In this document: positions 18,168-26,860 of the stretch, piece after piece
How positions within the stretch are numbered: position 1 is the first letter of the stretch
How the letters are laid out: each line of letters starts with the position of its first letter
Assembly (NCBI RefSeq): GCF_004000215.1
Contig: NZ_RBVY01000002.1
Coordinates: 496,001-560,000, forward strand
Length of the DNA stretch: 64,000 bases
Source of the DNA: Nitratireductor alexandrii
GTDB taxonomy: Bacteria > Pseudomonadota > Alphaproteobacteria > Rhizobiales > Rhizobiaceae
Direction of reading: 5' to 3'
Program-made: the position numbers and the translations under genes
Notes under the pieces: model-generated
The model's input: only the letters and a program-made list of their open reading frames with translations
Database searches by the model: none
Told to the model about the DNA's origin: nothing

Positions 18168-18506
18168 AGGCGCTACCTCTTCTGCCTGGTGCCGGCGGTC
18201 CAAGAGCGCCCGGTCCAAAACCATGCCGCATCCACGGCGGACAATCCCCTCGAACCCGTCACGCTGTTCTCGCTCGCTCCACGGCGTCACCCGGTCCAAA
18301 CGGGGTGTTTTCGGTAGTTATGTAGGAAACTAACACACTTTCTGATTTGTAAAAACCCCTGAAAATATAGCGTTGAGGAGGTTTGATTGGTCCAATTCAT
18401 CCATTGGCCCGACCAGTGCCTTGACAGAAAAGTAGGATAGTTACAGACTGATTTTAATGGATGAGCGGTCGATCTTCGGGGTCGCCGAAAACGATCCGAG
18501 GGGCGA
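18168..18506. promoter_or_regulatory. Divergent rpiR/ABC-importer control region with repeated elements
   Basis: The only gap over 300 bp in the window. GGTCCAA occurs at 18197, 18212, 18293 and 18389; the last copy is part of the palindrome ATTGGTCCAAT (18386-18396). GTAGGAAACTAACA (18322-18335) and GTAGGATAGTTACA (18432-18445) form an imperfect direct repeat 110 bp apart. The 18340-18460 part is AT-rich, with TTGACA at 18421 as a possible -35 but no matching -10. Both repeat types are candidate RpiR operators. No ORF of credible coding character lies here. Confidence 0.55.
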
Positions 18507-19325
18507 ATGACGGCAGGCGATGCACAAACCCCGAAGCTGCGTGTCGATGCGGCATCGAAGGTCTATGCCACCGCATCGGGCGACCTTCTCGCGCTCGACC
18601 GGTGCAGCCTGGACGTGCGCGCCAACGAGATCGTGTCGATCGTCGGCCCTTCCGGTTGCGGCAAGACCACCTTGTTGTGGTCGATGTCGGGCCTGCACCG
18701 GCTGTCGGGCGGCGAGATCCTGCTCGATGGCACGCCGATCACGGGCCCGCATCCCGACATCGGCCTCGTCTTCCAGGAAGCCAATCTTTTGCCGTGGCGC
18801 GATCTCGACGCCAATATCCGCTTTCCCTTCGAGATCAAGCGCATCAAGCCCGACCAGCCCTGGGTCGACCATCTGCTCCGGCGTGTCGGTCTCGAAGGTT
18901 TCGGCGGCAAGTTTCCGCGCGAATTGTCGGGCGGGATGCAGCAGCGTGCGGCGATGGTGCGCGCGCTGTCGTTACGGCCATCGGTGCTGTTGATGGACGA
19001 GCCTTTCGGCGCGCTCGACAGCTTCACCCGCGAGGAGATGAACCGGCTGGTCGAGGAAATTTGGCTCGAGACCCATACGACCATCGTCTTCATCACCCAC
19101 AGCATCGAGGAAGCGATCTTCCTGTCGGACCGCGTGGTGGTCTTGAGCGGCCGCCCTGGCCGCGTGGCGCGCGAGTTCGCGGTGCCGTTCGAGCGCCCGC
19201 GCTCGATGGAGGTGATGGCGACGAAGGAGGTCTTCGATCTGACCAACGCCATCAAGATGGAGATCGTCGGCGGGCGCAAGGCTGCCGCGCCGCAGGTCAA
19301 GCCGCAGCAGGAACGCATCGATTAG
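18507..19325 (+). CDS. ABC importer ATPase, nitrate/sulfonate/taurine type (SsuB/TauB family)
   Basis: 272 aa; ATG 18507 with GAGGGGCG upstream. Walker A GPSGCGKTTLLW, Q-loop LVFQEANLLPWRDLDANI, signature ELSGGMQQRAAMVRAL, Walker B VLLMDEPFGALDSFTREEM and switch His in IVFITHSIEEAIFLSD; SGGMQQR and LMDEPFGALD are hallmarks of this subfamily. First gene of an ATPase-permease-binding protein operon that diverges from rpiR. Confidence 0.93.
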   Translation: MTAGDAQTPKLRVDAASKVYATASGDLLALDRCSLDVRANEIVSIVGPSGCGKTTLLWSMSGLHRLSGGEILLDGTPITGPHPDIGLVFQEANLLPWRDLDANIRFPFEIKRIKPDQPWVDHLLRRVGLEGFGGKFPRELSGGMQQRAAMVRALSLRPSVLLMDEPFGALDSFTREEMNRLVEEIWLETHTTIVFITHSIEEAIFLSDRVVVLSGRPGRVAREFAVPFERPRSMEVMATKEVFDLTNAIKMEIVGGRKAAAPQVKPQQERID

Positions 19326-19337
19326 GGAGCGGTATCG

Positions 19338-20186
19338 GTGGATCGATCAGACGCTATACCTGAATTCCGCAAGACCGCTTCGGGCGAGGGCGGCGAGGTC
19401 AGCCTGACCAACCTGTCGGCTCTGTCGGGCGGCGTCGGCATCAAGTCGACGGCCGAAGTCGTCGCCATCATCGCGGTCGCGGTCTTCGTCGTCGGCGGGG
19501 TGGAGCTGGCGTTGCGCGTTTTCGAGGTGCCGCCTTATATCATGCCCACGCCGAGCGCGATCGCGGTGGCGCTGGTCGGCGACTTCCCGCTGATTTTCCC
19601 GCATTTGCTGCACACGCTGGTCGAGCTTTTCGGCGGCTTCGCCATCGGCGCCACCATCGGCCTCGTCCTGGCGGCGGTGATCACCCAGTTCCCCTTCGCC
19701 GAAAAGATCGTGGCACCTTACATCTTGCTTCTGGTCACGACCCCGATGCTGGCGCTGGTGCCGCTTCTTATCCTGCGCTTCGGCTTCGGCTACGAGCCGC
19801 GCATCATCGCCGTCGCGCTCGCCTCCGGGCCGATGGTGATGATCAACGCCGCCACAGGCTTTCGGCGCGTCGACAACGCCAAGATTGCCCTGGCGCGCTC
19901 CTACGGTGCCAGCACGCTGCAGATCTTCTGGAAAATCCGCGCGCCGATGGCGCTGCCGATGATCCTTGTCGGGCTGATGATCGGCGCCATCTTCGGTCTG
20001 CTGACGGCGGTCGGCGCGGAGATGGTCGGCGGCGGGTTCGGTCTGGGCAATCGCCTGACGACCTATTCCTCGATGATCCAGATGCCGCAGTTCTTCGCCG
20101 TGGTTCTCATCCTCTCGACGCTCGGCATCCTGATCTACGTGCTCTTTTTCCTGATCGGGAAGAAGTGGGCGAGCTGGGAAGCCTAG
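19338..20186 (+). CDS. ABC importer permease, SsuC/TauC family
   Basis: 282 aa from GTG 19338, 12 nt after the ATPase stop, with AGGGAGCGG upstream. About six membrane segments after a polar N-terminus of roughly 40 residues. Contains FEVPPYIMPTPSAIAVAL typical of the family, and the coupling-loop motif ALARSYGASTLQIFWKIRAPMALPMILVGL (EAA-like). Forms the inner-membrane pore, probably as a homodimer. Confidence 0.92.
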   Translation: MDRSDAIPEFRKTASGEGGEVSLTNLSALSGGVGIKSTAEVVAIIAVAVFVVGGVELALRVFEVPPYIMPTPSAIAVALVGDFPLIFPHLLHTLVELFGGFAIGATIGLVLAAVITQFPFAEKIVAPYILLLVTTPMLALVPLLILRFGFGYEPRIIAVALASGPMVMINAATGFRRVDNAKIALARSYGASTLQIFWKIRAPMALPMILVGLMIGAIFGLLTAVGAEMVGGGFGLGNRLTTYSSMIQMPQFFAVVLILSTLGILIYVLFFLIGKKWASWEA

Positions 20187-20273
20187 GGGCCGGACCAGGA
20201 CGATACGGCGCCCGAAGGCCTGACGGGCGTCGATGACAGACCACACAGGCTTAACCGCAGAGGGAAGAGCGCA

Positions 20274-21449
20274 ATGACCGGAAAAAAACCGTCCATTCTA
20301 AACATGCAGGCGGGCATCAGCCGCCGTCATTTTCTGCAGGTCACGGGCAAAGGCGTGGTCACCGCCACGGCTCTTGGCGCCGCCGGCTATCTAACGCCGG
20401 CACGCGCCGAGCCCTATGACACGTTCACCTGGATCTCGCCGCGCGGCACGCTCGAGGTGCTCGACGACTATCCCTACTGGATCGCCAAGAAGATGGGCTA
20501 TTTCGACGGTCTCGACACCGAGATGCAGCCCGGCCCGTCCGACGGTACGGCGACGGTGAAATTCGTCGATGTCGGCCAGGCCGACATGGGCTTTCCCTCG
20601 CCCGGCGTGTTTTCCTTCGCGCTGCAAAACGGCATGAAGCTCAAGTCGGTGTTCCACATGGGCGCGCGCGACACGTTCTCCATCGCCTTCCGCAAGGGCG
20701 AGGGCGTGTCAGACCTCAAGCAGCTCGAGGGCAAGACCATGCTGCTCGGCTCGGCCGCCTGGCAGGCGATCGTCGATCCGATGCTGGCAGCCCAGGGCGT
20801 TGACATTTCCAAGGTCGAATATGTCGAGGCCGGCTGGCCCACCTGGGGCACGGCGCTCGCCGGCGGCCAGGGCGACGCGGCGCTCGCCTGGGAGGGACTG
20901 CGCGCGGAATGGATCGCCACCGGCCTCGAATTCGACTACTGGCTCGGCGTCCAGAACTCCAACCTGCCGGCCAACACCTTCGTGGTACGCAGCGCCGATC
21001 TGGAGGATCCCGATCGCGTGGCCTTTCTGGAAAAATACCTGCGCGCCTGGGCGATGGGGCTCGAATTCGGCTACCAGAACCCGCGCGCGGCGGTCGAGGC
21101 CGTCTTCGAACAGTTTCCGACCTTCGCCAAGAACACCGGGCCCGAACTCGGCACGTCGTCGATCCTGCAGCAGATCAACGTCTTCCGCGGCGACATGGAC
21201 AAGCGCGAGGGTTGGGGCTGGCACGACATGTCGAGCTGGCAGGCCTTCTTCGACCAGATCCACGAGATCGGTCAGATTTCCGATCCGGTGAAGGCCGAGG
21301 AGGTGTGCTCCAACGCGCTGATCGGCCCGGCCAACGAGTTCGACCACGCCAAGGTCAAGGCCGACGCTGACGCCTACGAATTGTCGGCCGATTTCGCCGG
21401 GCTCGACGTCGATAAGATCAAGTCGCAGATGTTCGACGACGCGATCTAG
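20274..21449 (+). CDS. ABC importer substrate-binding protein, NMT1/THI5-like, Tat-exported
   Basis: 391 aa. The N-terminus carries a twin-arginine signal (SRRHFLQVTGKGVVTATALGAAGYLTPARA), so the protein is exported folded. The mature part has DDYPYWIAKKMGYFDGLDTEMQPGPSDGTATVKFVDVGQADMGF, the NMT1/SsuA-type periplasmic fold that binds sulfonates, nitriles, pyrimidine precursors and similar ligands. The nearly perfect hairpin behind it (21479) may stabilise its mRNA. The ligand cannot be named. Confidence 0.9.
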   Translation: MTGKKPSILNMQAGISRRHFLQVTGKGVVTATALGAAGYLTPARAEPYDTFTWISPRGTLEVLDDYPYWIAKKMGYFDGLDTEMQPGPSDGTATVKFVDVGQADMGFPSPGVFSFALQNGMKLKSVFHMGARDTFSIAFRKGEGVSDLKQLEGKTMLLGSAAWQAIVDPMLAAQGVDISKVEYVEAGWPTWGTALAGGQGDAALAWEGLRAEWIATGLEFDYWLGVQNSNLPANTFVVRSADLEDPDRVAFLEKYLRAWAMGLEFGYQNPRAAVEAVFEQFPTFAKNTGPELGTSSILQQINVFRGDMDKREGWGWHDMSSWQAFFDQIHEIGQISDPVKAEEVCSNALIGPANEFDHAKVKADADAYELSADFAGLDVDKIKSQMFDDAI

Positions 21450-21478
21450 CCCTGACGAGGCGCTTTTGAAGGACATGG

Positions 21479-21502
21479 CGGGCGGCCTGGAGGGGCCGCC
21501 CG
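21479..21502 (+). promoter_or_regulatory. Intercistronic GC hairpin after the substrate-binding protein gene
   Basis: GGGCGGCC (21480-21487) pairs perfectly with GGCCGCCC (21494-21501) around a 6-nt loop; C21479-G21502 adds a ninth pair. No T-run follows, so it is more likely an mRNA-stabilising or attenuating stem between the binding-protein gene and the Gfo/Idh/MocA gene than a full terminator. Confidence 0.5.
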
Positions 21503-21538
21503 TGCGACAGGTCACGAACAACATCTAGGGAGGGCGCA

Positions 21539-22624
21539 GTGCCTGAAAAACTGAAGGTTCTGGTGGTCGGCCTCGGCAATATGGGGGCGTCGCATGCCAG
21601 CGCCTACCATCGGCTCGACGGCTATGAGATCGTCGGTCTGATGAGCCGGTCGATCAAGGGCAAGACGATCCCCGATGAGCTTGCCGGCTATCCGCTGTTC
21701 GAGGATTTCGACGCAGCACTCCGCGACGCCAAGCCGGATGTCGTCTCGATCAATTCCTGGCCGAACACGCACGCCGAATATGCGCTCAAGGCGATGGATG
21801 CCGGTTGCCACGTCTTCATGGAAAAGCCGATCGCCACCAATATCGCCGACGCCGAAAAGGTCGTCGCCAAGGCGCGCGAGAAAAACCGCAAGCTGGTGCT
21901 GGGCTATATCCTGCGCGTGCACCCGTCCTGGATCACCTTCATCGAGAAGGGCCGGACCCTCGGCAAGCCGCTGGTCATGCGCCTCAACCTCAACCAGCAA
22001 AGCAGCGGCCCGGCCTGGTCGTGGCACAAGAACCTGATCGATTCCCTGATTCCGATCGTCGATTGCGGCGTGCATTATGTCGACGTCATGTGCCAGTTGA
22101 CCGGCGCCAAGCCGGTGCGTGTCCACGGGATCGGCGCCAAATTGTGGGCGGACGCCGCCAAGCAGAATTACGGTCATCTCCACGTCACTTTCGACGACGG
22201 TTCGGTCGGCTGGTACGAGGCCGGTTGGGGCCCGATGATGAGCGAGATCGCCTATTTCGTGAAGGACGTGGTCGGCCCCAAAGGCGCGGTCTCCATCGTC
22301 GCCGGTCAGTCGGAAAACGACAAGCAGGCCGACGAATTGTCGAATTCGGCCGATATCGATCAGCATACCAAGACCAATGCCATCAAGATCCACTATGCCG
22401 ATGTCGATGACGACAAGAATTTCGTCAAGAAAGACGAAATCCTAAGCATGGAGGACGAACCCGGCCACCAGGAGCTTTGCGATCGCGAACAGGCATTCCT
22501 CCTGCGCGCCATCCGCGAGGATCTGGATCTGTCGGAATCCATGGACGCCGCCGTCAACTCCCTGCGCATCGTGCTCGCCGCCGAGCAGAGCATCGAGGAA
22601 GGCCGCGCCATCGAGCTTTCCTGA
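21539..22624 (+). CDS. Gfo/Idh/MocA-family NAD(P)-dependent oxidoreductase
   Basis: 361 aa from GTG 21539 with AGGGAGGG upstream. N-terminal Rossmann fold VLVVGLGNMGASHASAYHRLDGYEIVGLMSRS, then SINSWPNTHAEYALKAMDAGCHVFMEKPIATN with the conserved EKP lysine, and a C-terminal substrate domain with DCGVHYVDVMCQLTG (DxxxH-type catalytic region). Such enzymes oxidise or reduce polyols, sugars or amino-sugar-like compounds. Its place after an importer controlled by an RpiR regulator supports a sugar-like substrate (inference). Confidence 0.92.
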   Translation: MPEKLKVLVVGLGNMGASHASAYHRLDGYEIVGLMSRSIKGKTIPDELAGYPLFEDFDAALRDAKPDVVSINSWPNTHAEYALKAMDAGCHVFMEKPIATNIADAEKVVAKAREKNRKLVLGYILRVHPSWITFIEKGRTLGKPLVMRLNLNQQSSGPAWSWHKNLIDSLIPIVDCGVHYVDVMCQLTGAKPVRVHGIGAKLWADAAKQNYGHLHVTFDDGSVGWYEAGWGPMMSEIAYFVKDVVGPKGAVSIVAGQSENDKQADELSNSADIDQHTKTNAIKIHYADVDDDKNFVKKDEILSMEDEPGHQELCDREQAFLLRAIREDLDLSESMDAAVNSLRIVLAAEQSIEEGRAIELS

Positions 22625-22631
22625 CGCCGTC

Positions 22632-22656
22632 GCCGCCGGGTCAAGGGCCCGGCGGC
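22632..22656 (+). terminator. GC hairpin just after the oxidoreductase stop codon
   Basis: GCCGCCGGG (22632-22640) pairs perfectly with CCCGGCGGC (22648-22656) over a 7-nt loop, 7 nt after the stop codon. Only a short TTT follows (22661-22663). Possible weak terminator or processing stem before the amidase gene. Confidence 0.45.
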
Positions 22657-22754
22657 CGGCTTTCGACCCGCAACCGTTCCGCCCGTCCGCACGCTCGATG
22701 CGGCGGCGACTGCGCGTGCCCGGGCGTCACTTTCTTTCGACAGGAGGATACGAC

Positions 22755-24197
22755 ATGCCGACAGTCACCGAATCCCTGCTTGAGACCTACACCGAGTCCG
22801 ACGCGCTCGGTCTGGCGGAGCTTGTGCACAAGAAGGAGGTTTCGCCGGCCGAACTGGTCGAGGCGGCGGTCACGCAGATCGAGCGCCTCAATCCGCGCCT
22901 CAACGCGGTCGTCCATCGGCTATACGACATGGGCCGCGCGCGCGCCGAGAGCGTCGACACGGCCGCGCCTTTCGCCGGCGTGCCTTACCTTCTGAAGGAG
23001 CTGGCCTCGTCCTGGGAGGGCGCGCCGGTCACCAATTCCTCCGCCTATTTCAAGGACGTCGTCGCGCCTGCCGACAGCGAGGTCGTCGGGCGCATCAAGC
23101 GCGCCGGGCTGGTTTTGGTCGGCAAGTCGAACGCGCCCGAAAACGGCTGGTCGATCGCCACCGAGCCGAAGCTGTACGGCCCGACCGTCAATCCCTGGAA
23201 CGAGGAGGTCACGCCCGGCGGGTCGAGCGGCGGCACCGCCGCTGCGGTCGCCTCGCGCATGGTGCCGATCGCCGAGGCGAGCGACGGCGCCGGCTCGATC
23301 CGCATTCCCGCCTCGTGCTGCGGCATTGTCGGGCTGAAGCCCTCGCGCGGCCGTGTGACGCTGGCCCCGCTCGGCGACTACTGGTACGGCGGCGCCTATT
23401 TCCTGTGCTGTACGCGCTCCGTGCGCGACACCGCCGCCTATCTCGATGCCGTTGCCGGCGCCCTGCCGGGCGATCCCTATACGCCGCCGGTGCCGGCCGA
23501 GAGCTGGCTGGACTTGTCGCGGCGCACGCCGAAAAAACTGCGGATCGCCTATTCGGTGACCCCGCCCAACGGTACGGCCGTCGACCCGCAGGTCAGGGCC
23601 GCTGTGCTGAACACCGTTGCGACGCTGGAAGGGCTCGGCCATCAGGTCGAGGAATGCGATCTCGACCTCGACGGCGACGCGGCCTGGAGGACCTATACCG
23701 ACATGACCTGCGTGCAGACCGCGGCCATGTTCGACTGGCTGGAGCCCGCGGTCGGCCGTCCCGTCACGCCGGCCGATGTCGAGCCTGTCACCTGGGCGAT
23801 CATCGAGCGCGGCCGCGCCACCAGCGCCACCAAGCACATCACCGATGTCGAGGGGATGCGCCAGATCGGGCGTGCGATCGTCGGCCAGTTGCAGCCGTTC
23901 GACCTGTTCGTCACGCCGACCCTGACGCAATTGCCGCGCCCGGTCGGCTATTACGACATGTCCGAACCCGACATCGACCGCTACAACGCCAAATGGGCCG
24001 ATTCCGCCTTTGCCTTCCCCTTCAACATTTCCGGCCAGCCTGCGATCTCGCTGCCGCTGGCCTGGTCTGAAGAGACGATTCCGATCGGCGTCCAGCTTGT
24101 CGGCCGCTACGGCGACGAGGCCACCGTTTTGGCCGTCTCCGCACAGCTCGAGGAGGCCATGGCCTGGCGCGACCGGCGCCCGCCGCTCGGCGCCTGA
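22755..24197 (+). CDS. Amidase (amidase-signature family)
   Basis: 480 aa; ATG 22755 follows CAGGAGG. Amidase-signature Ser-cisSer-Lys triad: Lys in PYLLKELASSWEG, Ser in TPGGSSGGTAAAVASRM and Ser in ASDGAGSIRIPASCCGIVGLKPSRGRV. Other family marks are LVGKSNAPENG and the C-terminal FPFNISGQPAISLPL. Hydrolyses a carboxamide. Cytoplasmic (no leader). Probably the last gene of the RpiR-linked module, supplying ammonia and an acid from the imported compound. Confidence 0.93.
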   Translation: MPTVTESLLETYTESDALGLAELVHKKEVSPAELVEAAVTQIERLNPRLNAVVHRLYDMGRARAESVDTAAPFAGVPYLLKELASSWEGAPVTNSSAYFKDVVAPADSEVVGRIKRAGLVLVGKSNAPENGWSIATEPKLYGPTVNPWNEEVTPGGSSGGTAAAVASRMVPIAEASDGAGSIRIPASCCGIVGLKPSRGRVTLAPLGDYWYGGAYFLCCTRSVRDTAAYLDAVAGALPGDPYTPPVPAESWLDLSRRTPKKLRIAYSVTPPNGTAVDPQVRAAVLNTVATLEGLGHQVEECDLDLDGDAAWRTYTDMTCVQTAAMFDWLEPAVGRPVTPADVEPVTWAIIERGRATSATKHITDVEGMRQIGRAIVGQLQPFDLFVTPTLTQLPRPVGYYDMSEPDIDRYNAKWADSAFAFPFNISGQPAISLPLAWSEETIPIGVQLVGRYGDEATVLAVSAQLEEAMAWRDRRPPLGA

Positions 24198-24205
24198 TTG
24201 CCTTG

Positions 24206-24232
24206 GCCGGCGGCCGCTTTGCGGTCGCCGGC
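24206..24232. terminator. Bidirectional hairpin between convergent amidase and ALDH genes
   Basis: GCCGGCGGCCGC (24206-24217) and GCGGTCGCCGGC (24221-24232) form a 12-bp stem with one G-U pair and a TTT loop, 8 nt after the amidase stop and 32 nt from the ALDH stop. The position between two convergent genes fits a shared terminator, although no long T-run follows. Confidence 0.6.
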
Positions 24233-24264
24233 ATGACGAGAGCCTCGACGCGCCCGAGAGGGCC

Positions 24265-25737
24265 TCATTTCAGATACCAGCCCCAGGGTTCGGCACTGGT
24301 GAATTCGGTGATCTGCTTGGTTTCGAGATAGTTTTCGAACCCCCAGCGACCGAGCTCGCGGCCGATGCCCGACTGTTTGTAGCCGCCCCAGGGCGCCTCG
24401 GTGAAGGTCGGCTGCGAACAATTCACCCACACGATGCCCGCGCGCAGCGCGCGCGCCACGCGCGCGGCGCGATCCCGGTCCTGGCTCATCACCGCCGCGG
24501 CCAGGCCGAAGCGGCTGTCGTTGGCGAGTGCCACCGCCTCGTCCTCGGTGGCGAAGCGGCGCACGGCCAGAACCGGACCGAAAATCTCCTCGCGCCAGGC
24601 GTCGCTGTCGAGCGGCACGTCGCACAGAATGGTCGGCGCCACGAAATAGCCCTTGTCGAAGCCTTCCGCCCGGCCGCCGCACAGTAGTTTTGCGCCTTGT
24701 TCGCGGCCGCGCTCGATCGCGCCCAGAACCTTGCGGAACTGCCCCTCGCTGACCAGCGGGCCGAGCAGCACGCCCTCGCGGTCGCCCGCTCCGATCGGGA
24801 TCCGGCGCGCCTCGTCCACCAGGCGCTCCATCAAACGCTCGTAGAGCCCTTCCTGCACCAGGAGCCGCGAGGTCGCCGAACAGACTTCGCCCTGGTTCCA
24901 GAATATGCCGAACAGGATCCATTCCACCGCGGCCTCGATCGAGGCGTCGTCGAAGACGATGAAGGCGGATTTGCCGCCGAGCTCCAGCGAGATGTTTTTG
25001 ATGTCGCGGGCGGCGGCGCGCATGATTGCGCCGCCGGTCGGCACCGACCCGGTAAACGCGATCTTGTCGACCATCGGATGTGCCGTCAAAGGCGCGCCCG
25101 CTTCGGCGCCGGTGCCGGTGACAATGTTGAGCACGCCGGCCGGCACGCCGGCCTCGGCGACGATCCGGCCCAGCTCCAGTGCGCTGAGCGGCGTCAGCTC
25201 GGAGGGTTTCAGCACCATGGTACAGCCCGCCGCCAGCGCCGGCGCGGCCTTCCAGGCGGCCATCAGCAGCGGGAAGTTCCACGGAATGATCGCGGCCGCG
25301 ACCCCCACCGGCTCGCGCCTGGCAAGTGCGGTGAAACGCGTATCGCCGAGCTGCACCGGCTCTTCCTGTTCGCCGTCGAAGCGCGCTGCCAGTTCTGCGT
25401 AAAACTCGAAACACCCCGCCGCATCGTCGATGTCCCAGGCCGCCTCCGGCAGGGGTTTGCCGTTGTCGCGGGTTTCCAGCGCGGTCAGATCGTCGGCGCG
25501 GGCCCGGATCCCGGCGGCGATGGCGCGCAGATATTGTGCCCGCTGGGCGCCCGTCAGACGGGGCCATGGACCGTCGTCGAAGGCTTTGCGCGCGGCCCGC
25601 ACGGCGTCGTCGATATCCTCGCCATTGCCGGCGGGAACCTGCGCGAAGCGCTCTTCGCGCGCCGGATCGACGACGTCGAGATAGGTTCCGCTGCGCGGCG
25701 CGCGGAAGGCGCCGTCGATGAAGAGATGGTGCGGCAT
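24265..25737 (-). CDS. NAD(P)-dependent aldehyde dehydrogenase
   Basis: 490 aa; ATG 25737 follows AAGGAGA. Classical ALDH: NAD site with IIPWNFPLLMAAWK and FTGSVPTGGAIM, catalytic Glu in SLELGGKSAFIVF, catalytic Cys in NQGEVCSATSRLLV, and the C-terminal NCSQPTFTEAPWGGYKQSGIGRELG typical of betaine-aldehyde/gamma-aminobutyraldehyde dehydrogenases (BetB/PuuC-like). It likely oxidises the aldehyde produced by the module's FAD amine oxidase. Encoded downstream of the LysR gene on the same strand, 64 nt away. Confidence 0.93.
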   Translation of the reverse strand: MPHHLFIDGAFRAPRSGTYLDVVDPAREERFAQVPAGNGEDIDDAVRAARKAFDDGPWPRLTGAQRAQYLRAIAAGIRARADDLTALETRDNGKPLPEAAWDIDDAAGCFEFYAELAARFDGEQEEPVQLGDTRFTALARREPVGVAAAIIPWNFPLLMAAWKAAPALAAGCTMVLKPSELTPLSALELGRIVAEAGVPAGVLNIVTGTGAEAGAPLTAHPMVDKIAFTGSVPTGGAIMRAAARDIKNISLELGGKSAFIVFDDASIEAAVEWILFGIFWNQGEVCSATSRLLVQEGLYERLMERLVDEARRIPIGAGDREGVLLGPLVSEGQFRKVLGAIERGREQGAKLLCGGRAEGFDKGYFVAPTILCDVPLDSDAWREEIFGPVLAVRRFATEDEAVALANDSRFGLAAAVMSQDRDRAARVARALRAGIVWVNCSQPTFTEAPWGGYKQSGIGRELGRWGFENYLETKQITEFTSAEPWGWYLK

Positions 25738-25759
25738 GAAGTCTCCTTTGGATGGGCAT

Positions 25760-25771
25760 GAACCGCGGTTC
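25760..25771. promoter_or_regulatory. 12-bp perfect palindrome upstream of the aldehyde dehydrogenase gene
   Basis: GAACCGCGGTTC lies 22 bp upstream of the ALDH start in the short gap behind lysR. Perfect 12-mers of this kind are expected by chance several times in 64 kb, so only the intergenic position makes it a candidate operator. Confidence 0.25.
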
Positions 25772-25801
25772 GGCGGCCAGGCTTGGTCCGGCGTCGGGTG
25801 C

Positions 25802-26731
25802 TCAGTCCGGGCCGTGATCGATGAAGCGCGGTGAGGGCAGGTTAAAGGCGGTGTTGCGGTTCGACAGCACGTCGATCTCGCGCTGCAGCCACTCTACAAA
25901 GGCCCAGGCAAGAGGCGATTCGCGCCGCGCGGGGGTGATGATGAAATAGGGATGCGGAGCCGGCACCTCCACGTCGAACAGCCGTACGAGCTGTCCGCGT
26001 TGCAGGGCCCCGCCGGCAAGGATCGTGTCGCTGATGGCGATCCCGACACCGTTGATGGCGGCATGCAGCGTGAGATAGGCGTCCGGCAGATACAGGTTCT
26101 TGGCGCTGGTCAGTCCGCTGAGCCCGGCGGCCAGAAAATAGCGCGACCAGTCGGTTCGGCTCAGTTCATGGATCAGGACATGTTTGGCCAGATCCCGCGG
26201 CCGGCGCAGCGGTTCGCCCTGATTGAGCAGCCGCGGGCTGCAGACCGGAAAATACTGAATGTTGCCCAGCATGGCGAGCCGAGACCCCTCGAAGCGGGAA
26301 TCGCCGAAGGTGATGATCAGGTCGACCTCGTCTTCGCGCGCCTCGCTCAGCGGCAGAAGCCGCAGCGAGATCGCGCTGCTGTGGACCAGGAAGCGGTCGA
26401 GCATGGTGGCGATCCGCGACAACAGCCCCGGCGCGCAGGCAATCCGCAGGACGCGCGGCTCATTGTCCTCCGGTGCGCTGAACTGCAGATTGTCCAGGAT
26501 CTCGAAGGCCGGGCCAATCTGGCGCATCAACTCGCGCCCTGCCTGGGTAAGTTCGGCACCGCTGCCGCTGCGTTCGAGCAGCTTGCAGTCCAACTCCTCC
26601 TCGAGCCTGCGCACCTGATGGCTTACCGCGCTGTGCGTCACGTTCAGCGTCTGTGCGGCACGGCCGACCGAGCCCTGCCGGCCGACAGCGTGGAACGCGC
26701 GCAATGCGGTCAGGGAGGGGGGATGGGTCAT
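25802..26731 (-). CDS. LysR-family transcriptional regulator (GcvA-like)
   Basis: 309 aa. N-terminal winged HTH: PPSLTALRAFHAVGRQGSVGRAAQTLNVTHSAVSHQVRRLEEELDCKLLERSG. The effector domain follows from about residue 90 (RVLRIACAPGLLSRIATMLDRF...). The opening PPSLTALRAFHAVGR and HSAVSHQVRRLEE match the GcvA/AmpR-like branch. It diverges from the Pot-type transport operon (129-bp gap with a palindrome array at 26763-26810) and precedes the ALDH gene, so it probably regulates both. Confidence 0.93.
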   Translation of the reverse strand: MTHPPSLTALRAFHAVGRQGSVGRAAQTLNVTHSAVSHQVRRLEEELDCKLLERSGSGAELTQAGRELMRQIGPAFEILDNLQFSAPEDNEPRVLRIACAPGLLSRIATMLDRFLVHSSAISLRLLPLSEAREDEVDLIITFGDSRFEGSRLAMLGNIQYFPVCSPRLLNQGEPLRRPRDLAKHVLIHELSRTDWSRYFLAAGLSGLTSAKNLYLPDAYLTLHAAINGVGIAISDTILAGGALQRGQLVRLFDVEVPAPHPYFIITPARRESPLAWAFVEWLQREIDVLSNRNTAFNLPSPRFIDHGPD

Positions 26732-26762
26732 TCCGGGCGCAAATCATCATTTTTGACAAAAA

Positions 26763-26810
26763 CTCACATAAACGCACGAAAAATTTTCGCTTGATGTGAG
26801 CATGACTCAC
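26763..26810. promoter_or_regulatory. Nested palindrome array in the lysR/Pot-operon divergent promoter
   Basis: CTCACAT (26763-26769) is the exact inverse of ATGTGAG (26794-26800). Nearly concentric inside it is the perfect CGAAAAATTTTCG (26777-26789). The right arm also pairs with a third copy: GTGAGCATGACTCAC (26796-26810). Three CTCAC/GTGAG half-sites around an AT-rich core, 32-80 bp from the lysR start, look like recognition and activation sites of the divergent LysR regulator. Confidence 0.6.
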
Positions 26811-26860
26811 GAACATGGATAGGACAAACCTATGGACGGATCAAGGGAAGCCCCCATTCG

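Noticed and set aside
18421-18449. TTGACA as a sigma70 promoter for the SsuB-type operon
   Set aside because: No acceptable -10 lies 16-18 bp downstream, so it is recorded only as a possible -35 inside the control region.
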